The notes beneath the pieces were generated by a model. That model ran no database searches. It was not told the origin of the DNA and saw only the letters and a list, made by a program, of their open reading frames with translations. The translations under genes and the position numbers were made by a program. Positions 33,948 through 41,251 of a stretch of 64,000 nucleotides of DNA are shown here, in pieces. The stretch's first letter is position 1, and each line of letters starts with the position of its first letter. Location: the NCBI RefSeq assembly GCF_052156635.1, contig NZ_JBQKUO010000001.1, positions 310,001-374,000 of the forward strand, written 5' to 3'. Origin of the DNA: Nitrospina sp052156635. GTDB lineage: Bacteria; Nitrospinota; Nitrospinia; Nitrospinales; Nitrospinaceae.

Positions 33948-34472
33948 TCATTCCCCGATTTTACCATGCAGCATTTCCCAGTGCCCGACGGACTGGGCGA
34001 TGCCCACGGAGCCGTCCGGGATCGGCGCGTCTTTGGGCCACAGGTGAAAAATAATTCCATCGGTTTTGGAAACATGCTCCACCAGGTTCTTCACCGTTTC
34101 CTCGTCCGTCGGATAGTTCACCTGCACCCGCCCGGTTTCTATTTCCTGCTTGTGGTCATGCCAGTTGGCCTTGTGGGACCACTCCGGAATCACCTTGCGG
34201 GCGAGGTCCTTGGAAACCATGTACTCCACTTCCGTCATGCGAGCGTTGGGCTCTGTGCTTTCGAACAGGATGCACTGGATGATCTGGTCGTTGATCGGTT
34301 TGCAGTAATGATGAAAGGGTCCCACCACTTCGCCGTCCATGACGTGAGGTGCGGTGACGTGGATGGTGTAGCCATCCAGCGGACTGGCGGGTTTGTTGTC
34401 ACCCGCCGTGGCACAGGCGGCGGTGGAGATGGTGAGCACAAAAATCATTGCCAGAACTTTGATTGGTTTCAT
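33948..34472 (-). CDS. DUF1264 family (oil-body-associated-protein-like) lipoprotein
   Basis: This 174-residue protein starts MKPIKVLAMIFVLTISTAAC, a signal peptide with lipobox-like STAAC (Cys20). The mature part has the DUF1264 hallmark HVTAPHVMDGEVVGPFHHYC and FHLWPKDAPIPDGSVGIAQS, which relates it to OBAP proteins of plants and bacteria of unknown biochemical function. It is probably the first gene of the cytochrome cluster, 110 nt before the divergent cytochrome on the same strand. Confidence in family is high, in function low. Confidence 0.82.
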   Translation of the reverse strand: MKPIKVLAMIFVLTISTAACATAGDNKPASPLDGYTIHVTAPHVMDGEVVGPFHHYCKPINDQIIQCILFESTEPNARMTEVEYMVSKDLARKVIPEWSHKANWHDHKQEIETGRVQVNYPTDEETVKNLVEHVSKTDGIIFHLWPKDAPIPDGSVGIAQSVGHWEMLHGKIGE

Positions 34473-34702
34473 GGACTGCCTCCTGAAAGGAAGGTTGGGG
34501 CCCCGATTTCCATATGGCCTGAAATGACTCAGTGTTATTCCTAGTTTACCGAAGCGGCGAAACGGAATACAAGGTGAGAAATCAGTCCTAAAGTGGGAAA
34601 GGGGGGGCTTTTAGATCAGTCGCTTGATTATTTGGAAGGAAAATGGGTTCCGTGTCTGGAGGAAACCAGAAAAAGAACGGCAATCCTGCGGCCGGGGCCG
34701 AA

Positions 34703-35239
34703 TCAGGGGAGCGGGCCGCGCACAGGACGGAGGAAGGCGTCGGGTCCGTTGATCTTGTCCTGGTAATCCTCACCGCCCCGGTCTTTATAGGACACCACGA
34801 TGGCCTTGCCGCCGCGTTCCTGGCTGGTCCACGTGCCCCAGCCCGCGCCATCGGGAAAGATGGGATCGATGAAAATCTTGTCGCCGTCCTTGTCGGTGTT
34901 TCGTTTTCTGCGGTTGTAAAGCGTTTTCGCCTCTTCCGGGGTGGGCATGCGCCAGTCCTCGTACCCGGCGAAGCTCTTGTTGTTCATGCGCTGGACAAAT
35001 TCCATGGCCGTGTACCAGTTCACCCACCCGCGCTGGGTCTGCCAGTAGTCGCGCTTCATCCACATGAGGCGGGTTTCGGTGTCGAGCACCGTGCCGTCGC
35101 CCATATCCCAGAAGCGCTGGTCGGCGGACTTGGCGACAGGTTCGCGCTGAGGTTTGTCTGCGGCGGCCACGCTTCCAGTCAGGAGCAGGCCCGCCAGCAG
35201 GGTGACGGTGAAAACAGTTATCCAGTTGCGGCCATGCAT
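34703..35239 (-). CDS. DUF1566 (Lcl-type) secreted protein
   Basis: This 178-residue protein has a signal peptide (MHGRNWITVFTVTLLAGLLL). The mature part matches DUF1566: RFWDMGDGTVLDTETRLMWM, then WYTAMEFVQRMNNKSFAGYE and DWRMPTPEEAKTLY, which is a C-type-lectin-like fold. CGGAGGAACCCG lies upstream of the ATG at 35239. It precedes the cytochrome cluster on the same strand by 230 nt. Function is unknown. Confidence 0.83.
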   Translation of the reverse strand: MHGRNWITVFTVTLLAGLLLTGSVAAADKPQREPVAKSADQRFWDMGDGTVLDTETRLMWMKRDYWQTQRGWVNWYTAMEFVQRMNNKSFAGYEDWRMPTPEEAKTLYNRRKRNTDKDGDKIFIDPIFPDGAGWGTWTSQERGGKAIVVSYKDRGGEDYQDKINGPDAFLRPVRGPLP

Positions 35240-35403
35240 CGGGTTCCTCCGGGTGGGCGTTGCAGGTCTCGTGGGTCCGGTTTGATTCAAAAATCGCCTA
35301 GAGTGTACAATTCCCGCCCCCTCAAAGTAAACGGGGAAATGGCCTTGAACCCCCTCAGGCCTTGAAGTAGAATCGTCTCCATCAACCACCTACGGAGGTG
35401 CGC

Positions 35404-36057
35404 ATGACCCCGTCCACCCGGCGCCATCCGGCATTCCGGCACCTGATCGCTGCCATTCTGATGGGAGCCCTCTTCGCTACCGGCCCCATTTGGGCCAAAC
35501 CCCAGGACCAGGAACGCTGGAACAAGAAATACGAAGTCGATGCCTTCCTGTTCGGCAAGCAACCGGTTCCCTTCCTCAAAAACAACGTGGGCCTCCTGCC
35601 GAAGGGCAAGGCACTGGACATCGCCATGGGCGAGGGCCGGAACGGCGTGTTCCTCGCCACGCAGGGATTTGATGTGGAGGGGTGGGACATCTCCCCGGTC
35701 GGGCTGGAAAAAGCGCGCCACCTCGCCAAAGAGCACAACGTCTCCATCCAGACGGAGGTGGTCGACCTGGAATCCGCCGAGCTTCCCAAAAACGAATACG
35801 ACGTCATCCTGATGATGTACTACATGCAACGCAACCTGTTCCCGCAGATCAAGGAAGCGCTCAAGCCCGGCGGCATGGCGGTGATCGAAACCTACAACGT
35901 CGATTACCTGAAGTACCAGGATTTCCGCCCGCAGTGGGCGCTCCAGACCAACGAACTTCTCGAAGCGTTCAAGGACTTCAAAATCATCCGCTACCAGGCG
36001 TATGACGATGGCAAGGAAGCGTACTCCAGCATCATCGCGCAAAAACCGATGGAGTGA
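35404..36057 (+). CDS. SAM-dependent methyltransferase-like protein with N-terminal signal peptide
   Basis: This 217-residue protein contains a class I methyltransferase fold: motif I ALDIAMGEGRNGVFLA, the SAM-binding acidic region DVEGWDISPVGLEKA, and the post-II stretch ALKPGGMAVIETYN. The start (MTPSTRRHPAFRHLIAAILM followed by GALFATGPIWA) looks like a Sec signal, which is odd for an enzyme that needs SAM. GGAGG lies 5 nt before the ATG. Either the protein is anchored facing inward or the catalytic domain is repurposed. It resembles TehB-like methyltransferases. Other start choices do not remove the hydrophobic segment. Confidence 0.78.
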   Translation: MTPSTRRHPAFRHLIAAILMGALFATGPIWAKPQDQERWNKKYEVDAFLFGKQPVPFLKNNVGLLPKGKALDIAMGEGRNGVFLATQGFDVEGWDISPVGLEKARHLAKEHNVSIQTEVVDLESAELPKNEYDVILMMYYMQRNLFPQIKEALKPGGMAVIETYNVDYLKYQDFRPQWALQTNELLEAFKDFKIIRYQAYDDGKEAYSSIIAQKPME

Positions 36058-36135
36058 TGCGACCGCCGAGCTTCCGTCCTCCTCGACGGTCCATCCTTCC
36101 CATTCCGCACCGATGCCCCAACCTGTGAGGCGCCC

Positions 36136-37131
36136 CTGAACCCGATCGCAAAAACGTTCATCACGCTGGCCAACGCCTTTCCCCTGTGGGTGGTGGCGGG
36201 AGCGGCGCTGGCCTTGTGGAAACCGGAAACCGCCACCTGGTTCCAGCCGCACTGGATCCCGTTTTTCCTGGGCATCATCATGCTGAGCATGGGGCTCACG
36301 CTGACCTGGAAGGATTTTCGCCGCGTGCTGGAGTTTCCGCGCCCGGTCCTGATGGGCGTCGGTTTGCAGTTCGGCCTCATGCCGTTGCTGGGATTCGCCA
36401 TCGCTCGCGCGTTTGCCCTGCCGCTCGATTACATGATCGGCCTCATCCTCGTTGCATGTTCGCCCGGCGGCACCGCCTCCAACGTGGTCGTGTTCATCGC
36501 CCGGCTGAACGTGGCACTGTCGGTCACGCTCACCACCTGCTCCACCCTGCTCGCCGTTCTCATGACTCCCGTGCTCACCACGTGGCTGGTGGAGATGCTG
36601 GCGCGCGACCTCACCGGCGCGGTCATCCAGGTGGACACGCTGGGGCTTCTGCTCGATACGTTCCAGGTGGTGATCCTGCCGGTGGCGGCAGGCGTTGCCA
36701 TCAACCATTTCTTTCACCGCCAGGTGGAACACATCACCCCGTACACCCCGCTCCTTGCGGTGCTGTCCATCGTGTTCATTGTCGATTACATCCTCGCCGC
36801 CAAGCGCACCGAGCTTCTGGAAAGCGGAGGCACGCTGCTTTCTGCGGTGGTCACCCTGCACGCGCTGGGGTTTGTTACGGCATACGCGCTGGCGAGGTGG
36901 ATCGGCGGCGATGAAACCAACGCGCGCACGGTTTCGGTGGAGGTGGGGATGCAGAACTCCGGCCTGGCAACAGAACTGGCACGGAGCAATTTTGCCCTGT
37001 ACGGGCTGGCCACAGTACCGGGGGCTTTGTCCGCCCTCACCCACTGCATCCTGGGCAGCGTGGCCGCCGGGCTCTCACGGCTGGTACCGCACAGCCCCGG
37101 CAAACCGCAAATCCGGAAACAGGGGGCTTAA
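36136..37131 (+). CDS. SBF-family (bile acid:sodium symporter-like) transporter
   Basis: This inner-membrane protein with 8-10 helices belongs to the SBF/BASS family; characterised members move organic anions with sodium. LILVACSPGGTASNVVVFIARLN carries the family SPGG-x-xSN motif and VEVGMQNSGLATELARSNF the second conserved half-site. No ATG, GTG or TTG starts an N-terminal helix: the coding signal extends to a CTG at 36136 behind GAGG, giving LNPIAKTFITLANAFPLWVV, while the first canonical start (GTG 36190) would cut this helix in half. The CTG start is an inference. Confidence 0.8.
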   Translation: MNPIAKTFITLANAFPLWVVAGAALALWKPETATWFQPHWIPFFLGIIMLSMGLTLTWKDFRRVLEFPRPVLMGVGLQFGLMPLLGFAIARAFALPLDYMIGLILVACSPGGTASNVVVFIARLNVALSVTLTTCSTLLAVLMTPVLTTWLVEMLARDLTGAVIQVDTLGLLLDTFQVVILPVAAGVAINHFFHRQVEHITPYTPLLAVLSIVFIVDYILAAKRTELLESGGTLLSAVVTLHALGFVTAYALARWIGGDETNARTVSVEVGMQNSGLATELARSNFALYGLATVPGALSALTHCILGSVAAGLSRLVPHSPGKPQIRKQGA

Positions 37132-37134
37132 TTC

Positions 37135-37158
37135 CATACCCTGTCTGTGGTATGATTT
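37135..37158 (+). terminator. Weak terminator-like hairpin after the SBF gene
   Basis: CATACC (37135-37140) and GGTATG (37149-37154) form a 6-bp stem with an 8-nt loop, followed by ATTTTG. The stem is short and the T-run brief, so read-through into the small downstream gene is likely. Confidence 0.4.
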
Positions 37159-37201
37159 TGCAATCCAATCGGGTTGTTTTTCGATTCAGAAAGGAGACAT
37201 T

Positions 37202-37483
37202 TTGGCTACCTTCAACGTTCTAATTGTAGCGGAATTCAATGGCATTGCCGAAGAAGCCGAGAAGGAAGTGTTCCTTCGCCTGGAAGAAGCCTGCTTCGAG
37301 CGCATCCCCACCCTGAGTCACGCGTGGGAAATCAAACTGGACGCCCCGGACGAAGCAGAAGCCAAGAACGACGCCATCGAAAAGTTCGTCAACGTGTGCC
37401 GGACCAACCCCTTCGAATTGCGCATTGTGGTGCAAAGCGGAACGGGGCTGGTGATCCGAAGAAAAAAACAATTCGAACCCTGA
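37202..37483 (+). CDS. Small hypothetical protein (93 aa) with TTG start
   Basis: The reading frame begins with TTG at 37202 after AAAGGAGA, at ideal spacing, giving MATFNVLIVAEFNGIAEEAE. The product is acidic and likely alpha/beta (VLIVAEFNG, LRLEEACFER, ELRIVVQSG), and ends RRKKQFEP. No family was recognised; it is not leader-like enough to be called a RiPP precursor. It lies 163 nt upstream of the radical SAM gene on the same strand. Confidence 0.6.
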   Translation: MATFNVLIVAEFNGIAEEAEKEVFLRLEEACFERIPTLSHAWEIKLDAPDEAEAKNDAIEKFVNVCRTNPFELRIVVQSGTGLVIRRKKQFEP

Positions 37484-37646
37484 ACCGATTCATTTTTCCG
37501 GGAGGCTTTTTCCCCAGGCCGATTGAAATTCCCAATCCCACGGTTGCCCGTGCCGGTTTTTAGCCGGTGCGGTTGAACTTCCCGCTCAAGGACCCAGTTC
37601 CTTTAAAGACCGCATGCAAGCCCCCCTCCTGACAGGAGGGCGCATC

Positions 37647-38714
37647 ATGAACATCATCCTGAACAGTTATTGCAACCTGAAGTGCAATTACTGTTTTGCC
37701 GACGAGTACATGGAAGAGACCGTGCGGACGCCCGGCAAGTCCATGGATTTTGATTACTTCATCGATGAGATGCTGCCGCGCATCCGCAACGCCGCGGTCA
37801 TCAACTTCATGGGCGGCGAGCCCACCCTGCATCCACGCTTCGCCGATATTTTCTCCCGCACCCTGAGGGCGATGCCCCGTTTCACCCACCTCGGCCTGTT
37901 CACCAACGGGCTGATGCCACAGCCGGTCCTGGAACTCCTGGAGTCCGCACTCAGTGTGCACGGCAGCATCAAACAACAGATCTCGACTTTCGTCCTGCTG
38001 AACTGGCAGACGCGGGACAACATCTCGGATACCAACCACCATCGTTGTGGCGAGGTGGCACGCCACCTTCTGCGCCGGAACGGCTTCGGCGTGACCTTCA
38101 GCATCAACCTCTATTCAAGGGATCAGGACCTGGATACGCAATGCGGGGAGATCGACGCCATCTATCAGGAATTGGGCCTGCCCCGCAATCAGAAGTACCG
38201 CATCCGTGTCAGCCCGGCGTTTCCCATTGTCGGGGAGATCGACAACACCTACCTGCCCATCCGCGACTATCCCAGGGTGGGACGACACATGCTCGAGTTA
38301 CTCAAAAAATACCCGCAGATGTGTTTCCGGTTCGACTGTTCGTTTCCGCCCTGTTTTCTCGACGACCTGCAAGGCGGCGAGGAGCACCTGGTACAACGGT
38401 TTTATTACCACGGCTTCAAGCAGGTTCCGGAACTGGAGGAATGGAAAACGCACCAGTTCTATTTCGGCTGTGCGGATGGAAGCCCGATGGACATCGACGC
38501 GAAAGGCGACTGCTTCAACTGCTTTCCCTTCCACAACCTGAAGCTGGGAAACGTGGATGAGTTCAAAGAGGTCAATCCCATCGCCGAGGCGCGCATGGGA
38601 TCGAAGTTCCTGTCCCACGTGTTCGATCACACCAGCGTGAAGGAACCCTGCCGATCCTGTCCGCATTACATGGTGCGGTGTTCCAGCGGCTGTTTCGCCT
38701 ACAACTTCATTTGA
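37647..38714 (+). CDS. Radical SAM protein with SPASM-like C-terminus
   Basis: This 355-residue protein carries the radical SAM cluster right at its N-terminus, CNLKCNYC (Cys9, Cys13, Cys16), and the GGE motif as INFMGGEPTLHP. The C-terminal quarter is cysteine-rich: FGCADGS, DCFNCF, then CRSCPHYMVRCSSGC with a C-x2-C-x6-C-x3-C pattern close to SPASM auxiliary cluster domains. Such enzymes often modify peptides or proteins, but no precursor peptide is certain nearby. GGAGGG lies 6 nt before the ATG at 37647. Its substrate is unknown. Confidence 0.82.
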   Translation: MNIILNSYCNLKCNYCFADEYMEETVRTPGKSMDFDYFIDEMLPRIRNAAVINFMGGEPTLHPRFADIFSRTLRAMPRFTHLGLFTNGLMPQPVLELLESALSVHGSIKQQISTFVLLNWQTRDNISDTNHHRCGEVARHLLRRNGFGVTFSINLYSRDQDLDTQCGEIDAIYQELGLPRNQKYRIRVSPAFPIVGEIDNTYLPIRDYPRVGRHMLELLKKYPQMCFRFDCSFPPCFLDDLQGGEEHLVQRFYYHGFKQVPELEEWKTHQFYFGCADGSPMDIDAKGDCFNCFPFHNLKLGNVDEFKEVNPIAEARMGSKFLSHVFDHTSVKEPCRSCPHYMVRCSSGCFAYNFI

Positions 38715-38736
38715 TTGGATACCGTGGAAGGAAGCG

Positions 38737-39141
38737 TCACAGGGCGGAGCCGGTGAACTCGGTGGAGCGCTCGGAGCCAAACTCGTTGCTGATGATGATG
38801 AGGTGGTGCCCCTGCCCGGTTTTCACGGGACCGTAAAGCTCACCGCGGTTGATGAGCATCTTCCTCACCGCGTCCCGGATGAGGTCTTCCAGGTCCCGGT
38901 TCTCGAGGACGGGATCGGGAGCTTTTTTGCGCGGGTCGTCCTCGGCAAGGACGATCCAGCCCAGGTTGCCACCGTCTTCCTTGCTCGGGCACAGGCTGTA
39001 CTTTTCCGCCAGCCGCATGAGCATCTTCACGCGGCCCGCAGCGTTTTTGACTTCATTGATGGTGGACTTCAACAATTCCGCCACTTCGGGCTTGTCCACC
39101 ACAATATGTCGAACCTGAATCTGGTGAGAAAACCCTACCAT
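38737..39141 (-). CDS. Parvulin-like peptidyl-prolyl isomerase domain protein
   Basis: This 134-residue protein resembles the parvulin (PpiC) rotamase fold. QVRHIVVDKPEVAELLKSTI is the first strand-helix element, LAEKYSLCPSKEDGGNLGWI is the typical parvulin S-x-x-x-x-GGxLGW motif, and HHLIIIS is the last strand. No signal peptide is visible, so it appears cytoplasmic. The ATG at 39141 is used; an upstream in-frame start adds eight residues. The gene is divergent from maf. Confidence 0.75.
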   Translation of the reverse strand: MVGFSHQIQVRHIVVDKPEVAELLKSTINEVKNAAGRVKMLMRLAEKYSLCPSKEDGGNLGWIVLAEDDPRKKAPDPVLENRDLEDLIRDAVRKMLINRGELYGPVKTGQGHHLIIISNEFGSERSTEFTGSAL

Positions 39142-39181
39142 CGCAACCCCCAAAAAACTTGTCAAAAATAATAATCCATCG

Positions 39182-39199
39182 AATCCCGCATTCGGGATT
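39182..39199. repeat. Short perfect palindrome between divergent genes
   Basis: AATCCCG (39182-39188), loop CATT, and CGGGATT (39193-39199) form a perfect 7-bp stem between the divergent parvulin-like and maf genes. It might be an operator or a chance hairpin. Confidence 0.4.
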
Positions 39200-39263
39200 T
39201 CGGTTGCCTGCTGAATGGCCCCTATACTAAATTATCTGACCTGAAATTTCCAGAAGGGGAACC

Positions 39264-39875
39264 ATGACCGACTCCAATCCAAAACTGATCCTCGCCTCAC
39301 AATCGCCCCGGCGCATCGACCTGCTCCGCCGGATGGAGCTGAAGTTCGAAATCATTCCCGCTTCCGTGGACGAAGTGACCGACCCCACCCTGCCGCCGGA
39401 GGAAAACGTAAAAGCGCTGGCATACCAGAAAGCCGAGCACGTGGCGCGCACGCATCCCGGAAGTTTCGTGCTCGGTGCGGACACGATTGTGGTGCTGGAG
39501 GACCGGCTCCTCGGAAAACCGCAAAACGTGAAAGACGCCGAAGCGATGTTGAATGAACTGAGCGGACGCGCACACCGGGTGATCACCGGCGTCGCGCTGA
39601 TCGATCCCGAAGGCGTGCACTCGGGCCACGCCGAGGTGTCCACCGTGCTTATCAAAAAGTTGGACCTTGAGACGATCCGCCGTTACATCGAAGGTGGCGA
39701 ACCCATGGACAAGGCCGGGGCGTACGCCATCCAGGGGGTAGGTGCAGAGCTGGTCGAAAGCTGGTCCGGTTCGTGGACCAACATAGTCGGACTCCCGGTG
39801 GAAGCGGTTTCGCGGCTCTTGAAACAGGCGGGATTCCCGCATTGCCCCAACACCGAAAACATAGAAACCCTGTGA
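39264..39875 (+). CDS. maf: Maf-family nucleotide pyrophosphatase
   Basis: This 203-residue enzyme hydrolyses noncanonical or pyrimidine nucleoside triphosphates. The start KLILASQSPRRIDLLRRM is the family signature, LGADTIVVLEDRLLGKPQNV contains the conserved acidic site, and ELSGRAHRVITGVALID and EPMDKAGAYAIQGVGAELVE complete it. The pattern fits the dTTP/UTP-type subfamily. The gene diverges from the parvulin-like gene. The flanking downstream region is AT-rich. Confidence 0.93.
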   Translation: MTDSNPKLILASQSPRRIDLLRRMELKFEIIPASVDEVTDPTLPPEENVKALAYQKAEHVARTHPGSFVLGADTIVVLEDRLLGKPQNVKDAEAMLNELSGRAHRVITGVALIDPEGVHSGHAEVSTVLIKKLDLETIRRYIEGGEPMDKAGAYAIQGVGAELVESWSGSWTNIVGLPVEAVSRLLKQAGFPHCPNTENIETL

Positions 39876-39973
39876 GGAAACCCGTGTCCTTTCCTTTGCA
39901 GGCAAGCCCGCTTTTCCGCACAGAAAGCGGGCGTCAAACCATAACCCCAAACGGACATATAAAAATAAAGCGC

Positions 39974-40002
39974 TTGACAAAAATGCAAATATGTAAATTT
40001 AA
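39974..40002 (+). promoter_or_regulatory. Candidate promoter for the small Cys/His protein and SUMF1-like gene
   Basis: A perfect TTGACA at 39974-39979 is followed 17 nt later by ATTTAA (39997-40002) in strongly AT-rich DNA. The first start codon lies about 100-125 nt downstream. Confidence 0.45.
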
Positions 40003-40126
40003 ATAAACAGTTTTTGGTAAAAAATTCTTGCAGAGTTTTACTTTTTGGACATATCATTTAGTCCTGATCCACAAATACGGGACACTTAGGTGAGTCGGTA
40101 TCCAAATGTTTACAAGCCAGGATTCG

Positions 40127-40330
40127 ATGAAAATTCACGGGCATTGCAACCGTTGCAAAGCGCCGATCTTCCTGAACCAGTGCACGGACTGGTACGGCAA
40201 TACGGTGCTTTCGCTCAATTGCTGGAACGGCCATTACAAGTGGATTGAGATCGAGGATATCGACAAGGAATTCAAGATCGAGCCGGAAAAAAACCTGGTT
40301 ACCTACATCGGCTTCTTCGACGCTCCATGA
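40127..40330 (+). CDS. Small Cys/His-containing protein (67 aa)
   Basis: The product starts MKIHGHCNRCKAPIFLNQC and has HCNRC plus further Cys and His, suggesting a small zinc ribbon. An AGGA six nucleotides before the ATG at 40127 favours this start; an ATG at 40106 would add seven residues. Its stop overlaps the ATG of the next gene (ATGA), so the two are translationally coupled. Function is unknown. Confidence 0.6.
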   Translation: MKIHGHCNRCKAPIFLNQCTDWYGNTVLSLNCWNGHYKWIEIEDIDKEFKIEPEKNLVTYIGFFDAP

Positions 40331-41124
40331 ACCGAAAACGGTTTGCCCTTCTTCCCACTTCCCTGTTTCTGTTTCTGACCCTCGCTTTTCCGCAGGTGAA
40401 CTCCATCCACGCCGAAACTCCGCCCGAGGCACCGGAAGGCATGGTGTACGTTCCCGAAGGTTACTTTGCAATGGGGGTCAATTCCGGCAACGCCTCTGAA
40501 GAGGGTCCGCAACACCACGTGTACACTTCCGCATACTTCATTGATCGCCATGAGGTGAGCAATGCCGAATACATGAAATTCGTCAAGGATACGGGCCACC
40601 CCAAGCCGCTTTTCTGGGAAGACGAACGCTTCAACCGGCCGAACCATCCGGTGGTCGGCGTCAGCTGGTTCGACGCCATGGCCTACGCCCGCTGGAAAGG
40701 GCGCCGCCTGCCGACGGAAGCGGAATGGGAGAAGGCCGCACGCGGCAACGACACCCGGCTCTATCCCTGGGGCGACAAGTGGGCCAAGGGATTCGTTTTA
40801 TACTTTGTCAATGTGTTTGGCGTGGAAGACAAGTACCGACACACCGCCCCGGTGGATGCCTATCCCGCGGGCATCAGTCCCTTCGGCGTATTCAACATGG
40901 CCGGAAACGTGTGGGAATGGTGTCTGGACTGGTACGACGACGATTACTACCGCAAGAGTCCGGAACTGAATCCGGAAGGGCCGGAACCGACCAAGATGAA
41001 AGTAGTGCGCGGGGGATCGTGGATCAATACCATTGACGGTGCACGCCTGGTCAGGAGGGGACGCAATTTCCCCAACACCAAAAACATGATATATGGTTTT
41101 CGCACCGTCCTGCCCGTTCAGTAA
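40327..41124 (+). CDS. Secreted SUMF1/formylglycine-generating-enzyme-like protein
   Basis: This 265-residue protein has a signal peptide (cleavage after SIHA) and one SUMF1/FGE-sulfatase domain. Hallmarks are VGVSWFDAMAYARWKGRRLP, TEAEWEKAARG, YPWGDKW, FGVFNMAGNVWEWCLDWYDD and VRGGSW. The paired catalytic cysteines of true FGE, located just after GGS in the human enzyme, are absent (RGGSWINTIDGARLVRRG), so sulfatase activation is unlikely. It may bind ligands in the periplasm. It is coupled to the small Cys/His gene. Confidence 0.88.
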   Translation: MNRKRFALLPTSLFLFLTLAFPQVNSIHAETPPEAPEGMVYVPEGYFAMGVNSGNASEEGPQHHVYTSAYFIDRHEVSNAEYMKFVKDTGHPKPLFWEDERFNRPNHPVVGVSWFDAMAYARWKGRRLPTEAEWEKAARGNDTRLYPWGDKWAKGFVLYFVNVFGVEDKYRHTAPVDAYPAGISPFGVFNMAGNVWEWCLDWYDDDYYRKSPELNPEGPEPTKMKVVRGGSWINTIDGARLVRRGRNFPNTKNMIYGFRTVLPVQ

Positions 41125-41251
41125 TCCGTATGGGCAGCAACGGTTCCCTCCGGGAACAATTCGGTTGACATCCCCCAAACCGCGCAGTAAGTTTTTTACA
41201 TTCACAATACAGGTTTGCAATCAATTCAATCAAGTGCATGCGGGGTTTTTC

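Noticed and set aside
35287..37044. 585-codon minus-strand open frame
   Set aside because: It covers the methyltransferase-like and SBF genes on the other strand and reads as a repetitive charged shadow without signal peptide or motif.
37484..37646. Possible RiPP precursor next to the radical SAM gene
   Set aside because: No short frame with a leader-like or Cys/Gly-rich core is present in this gap.
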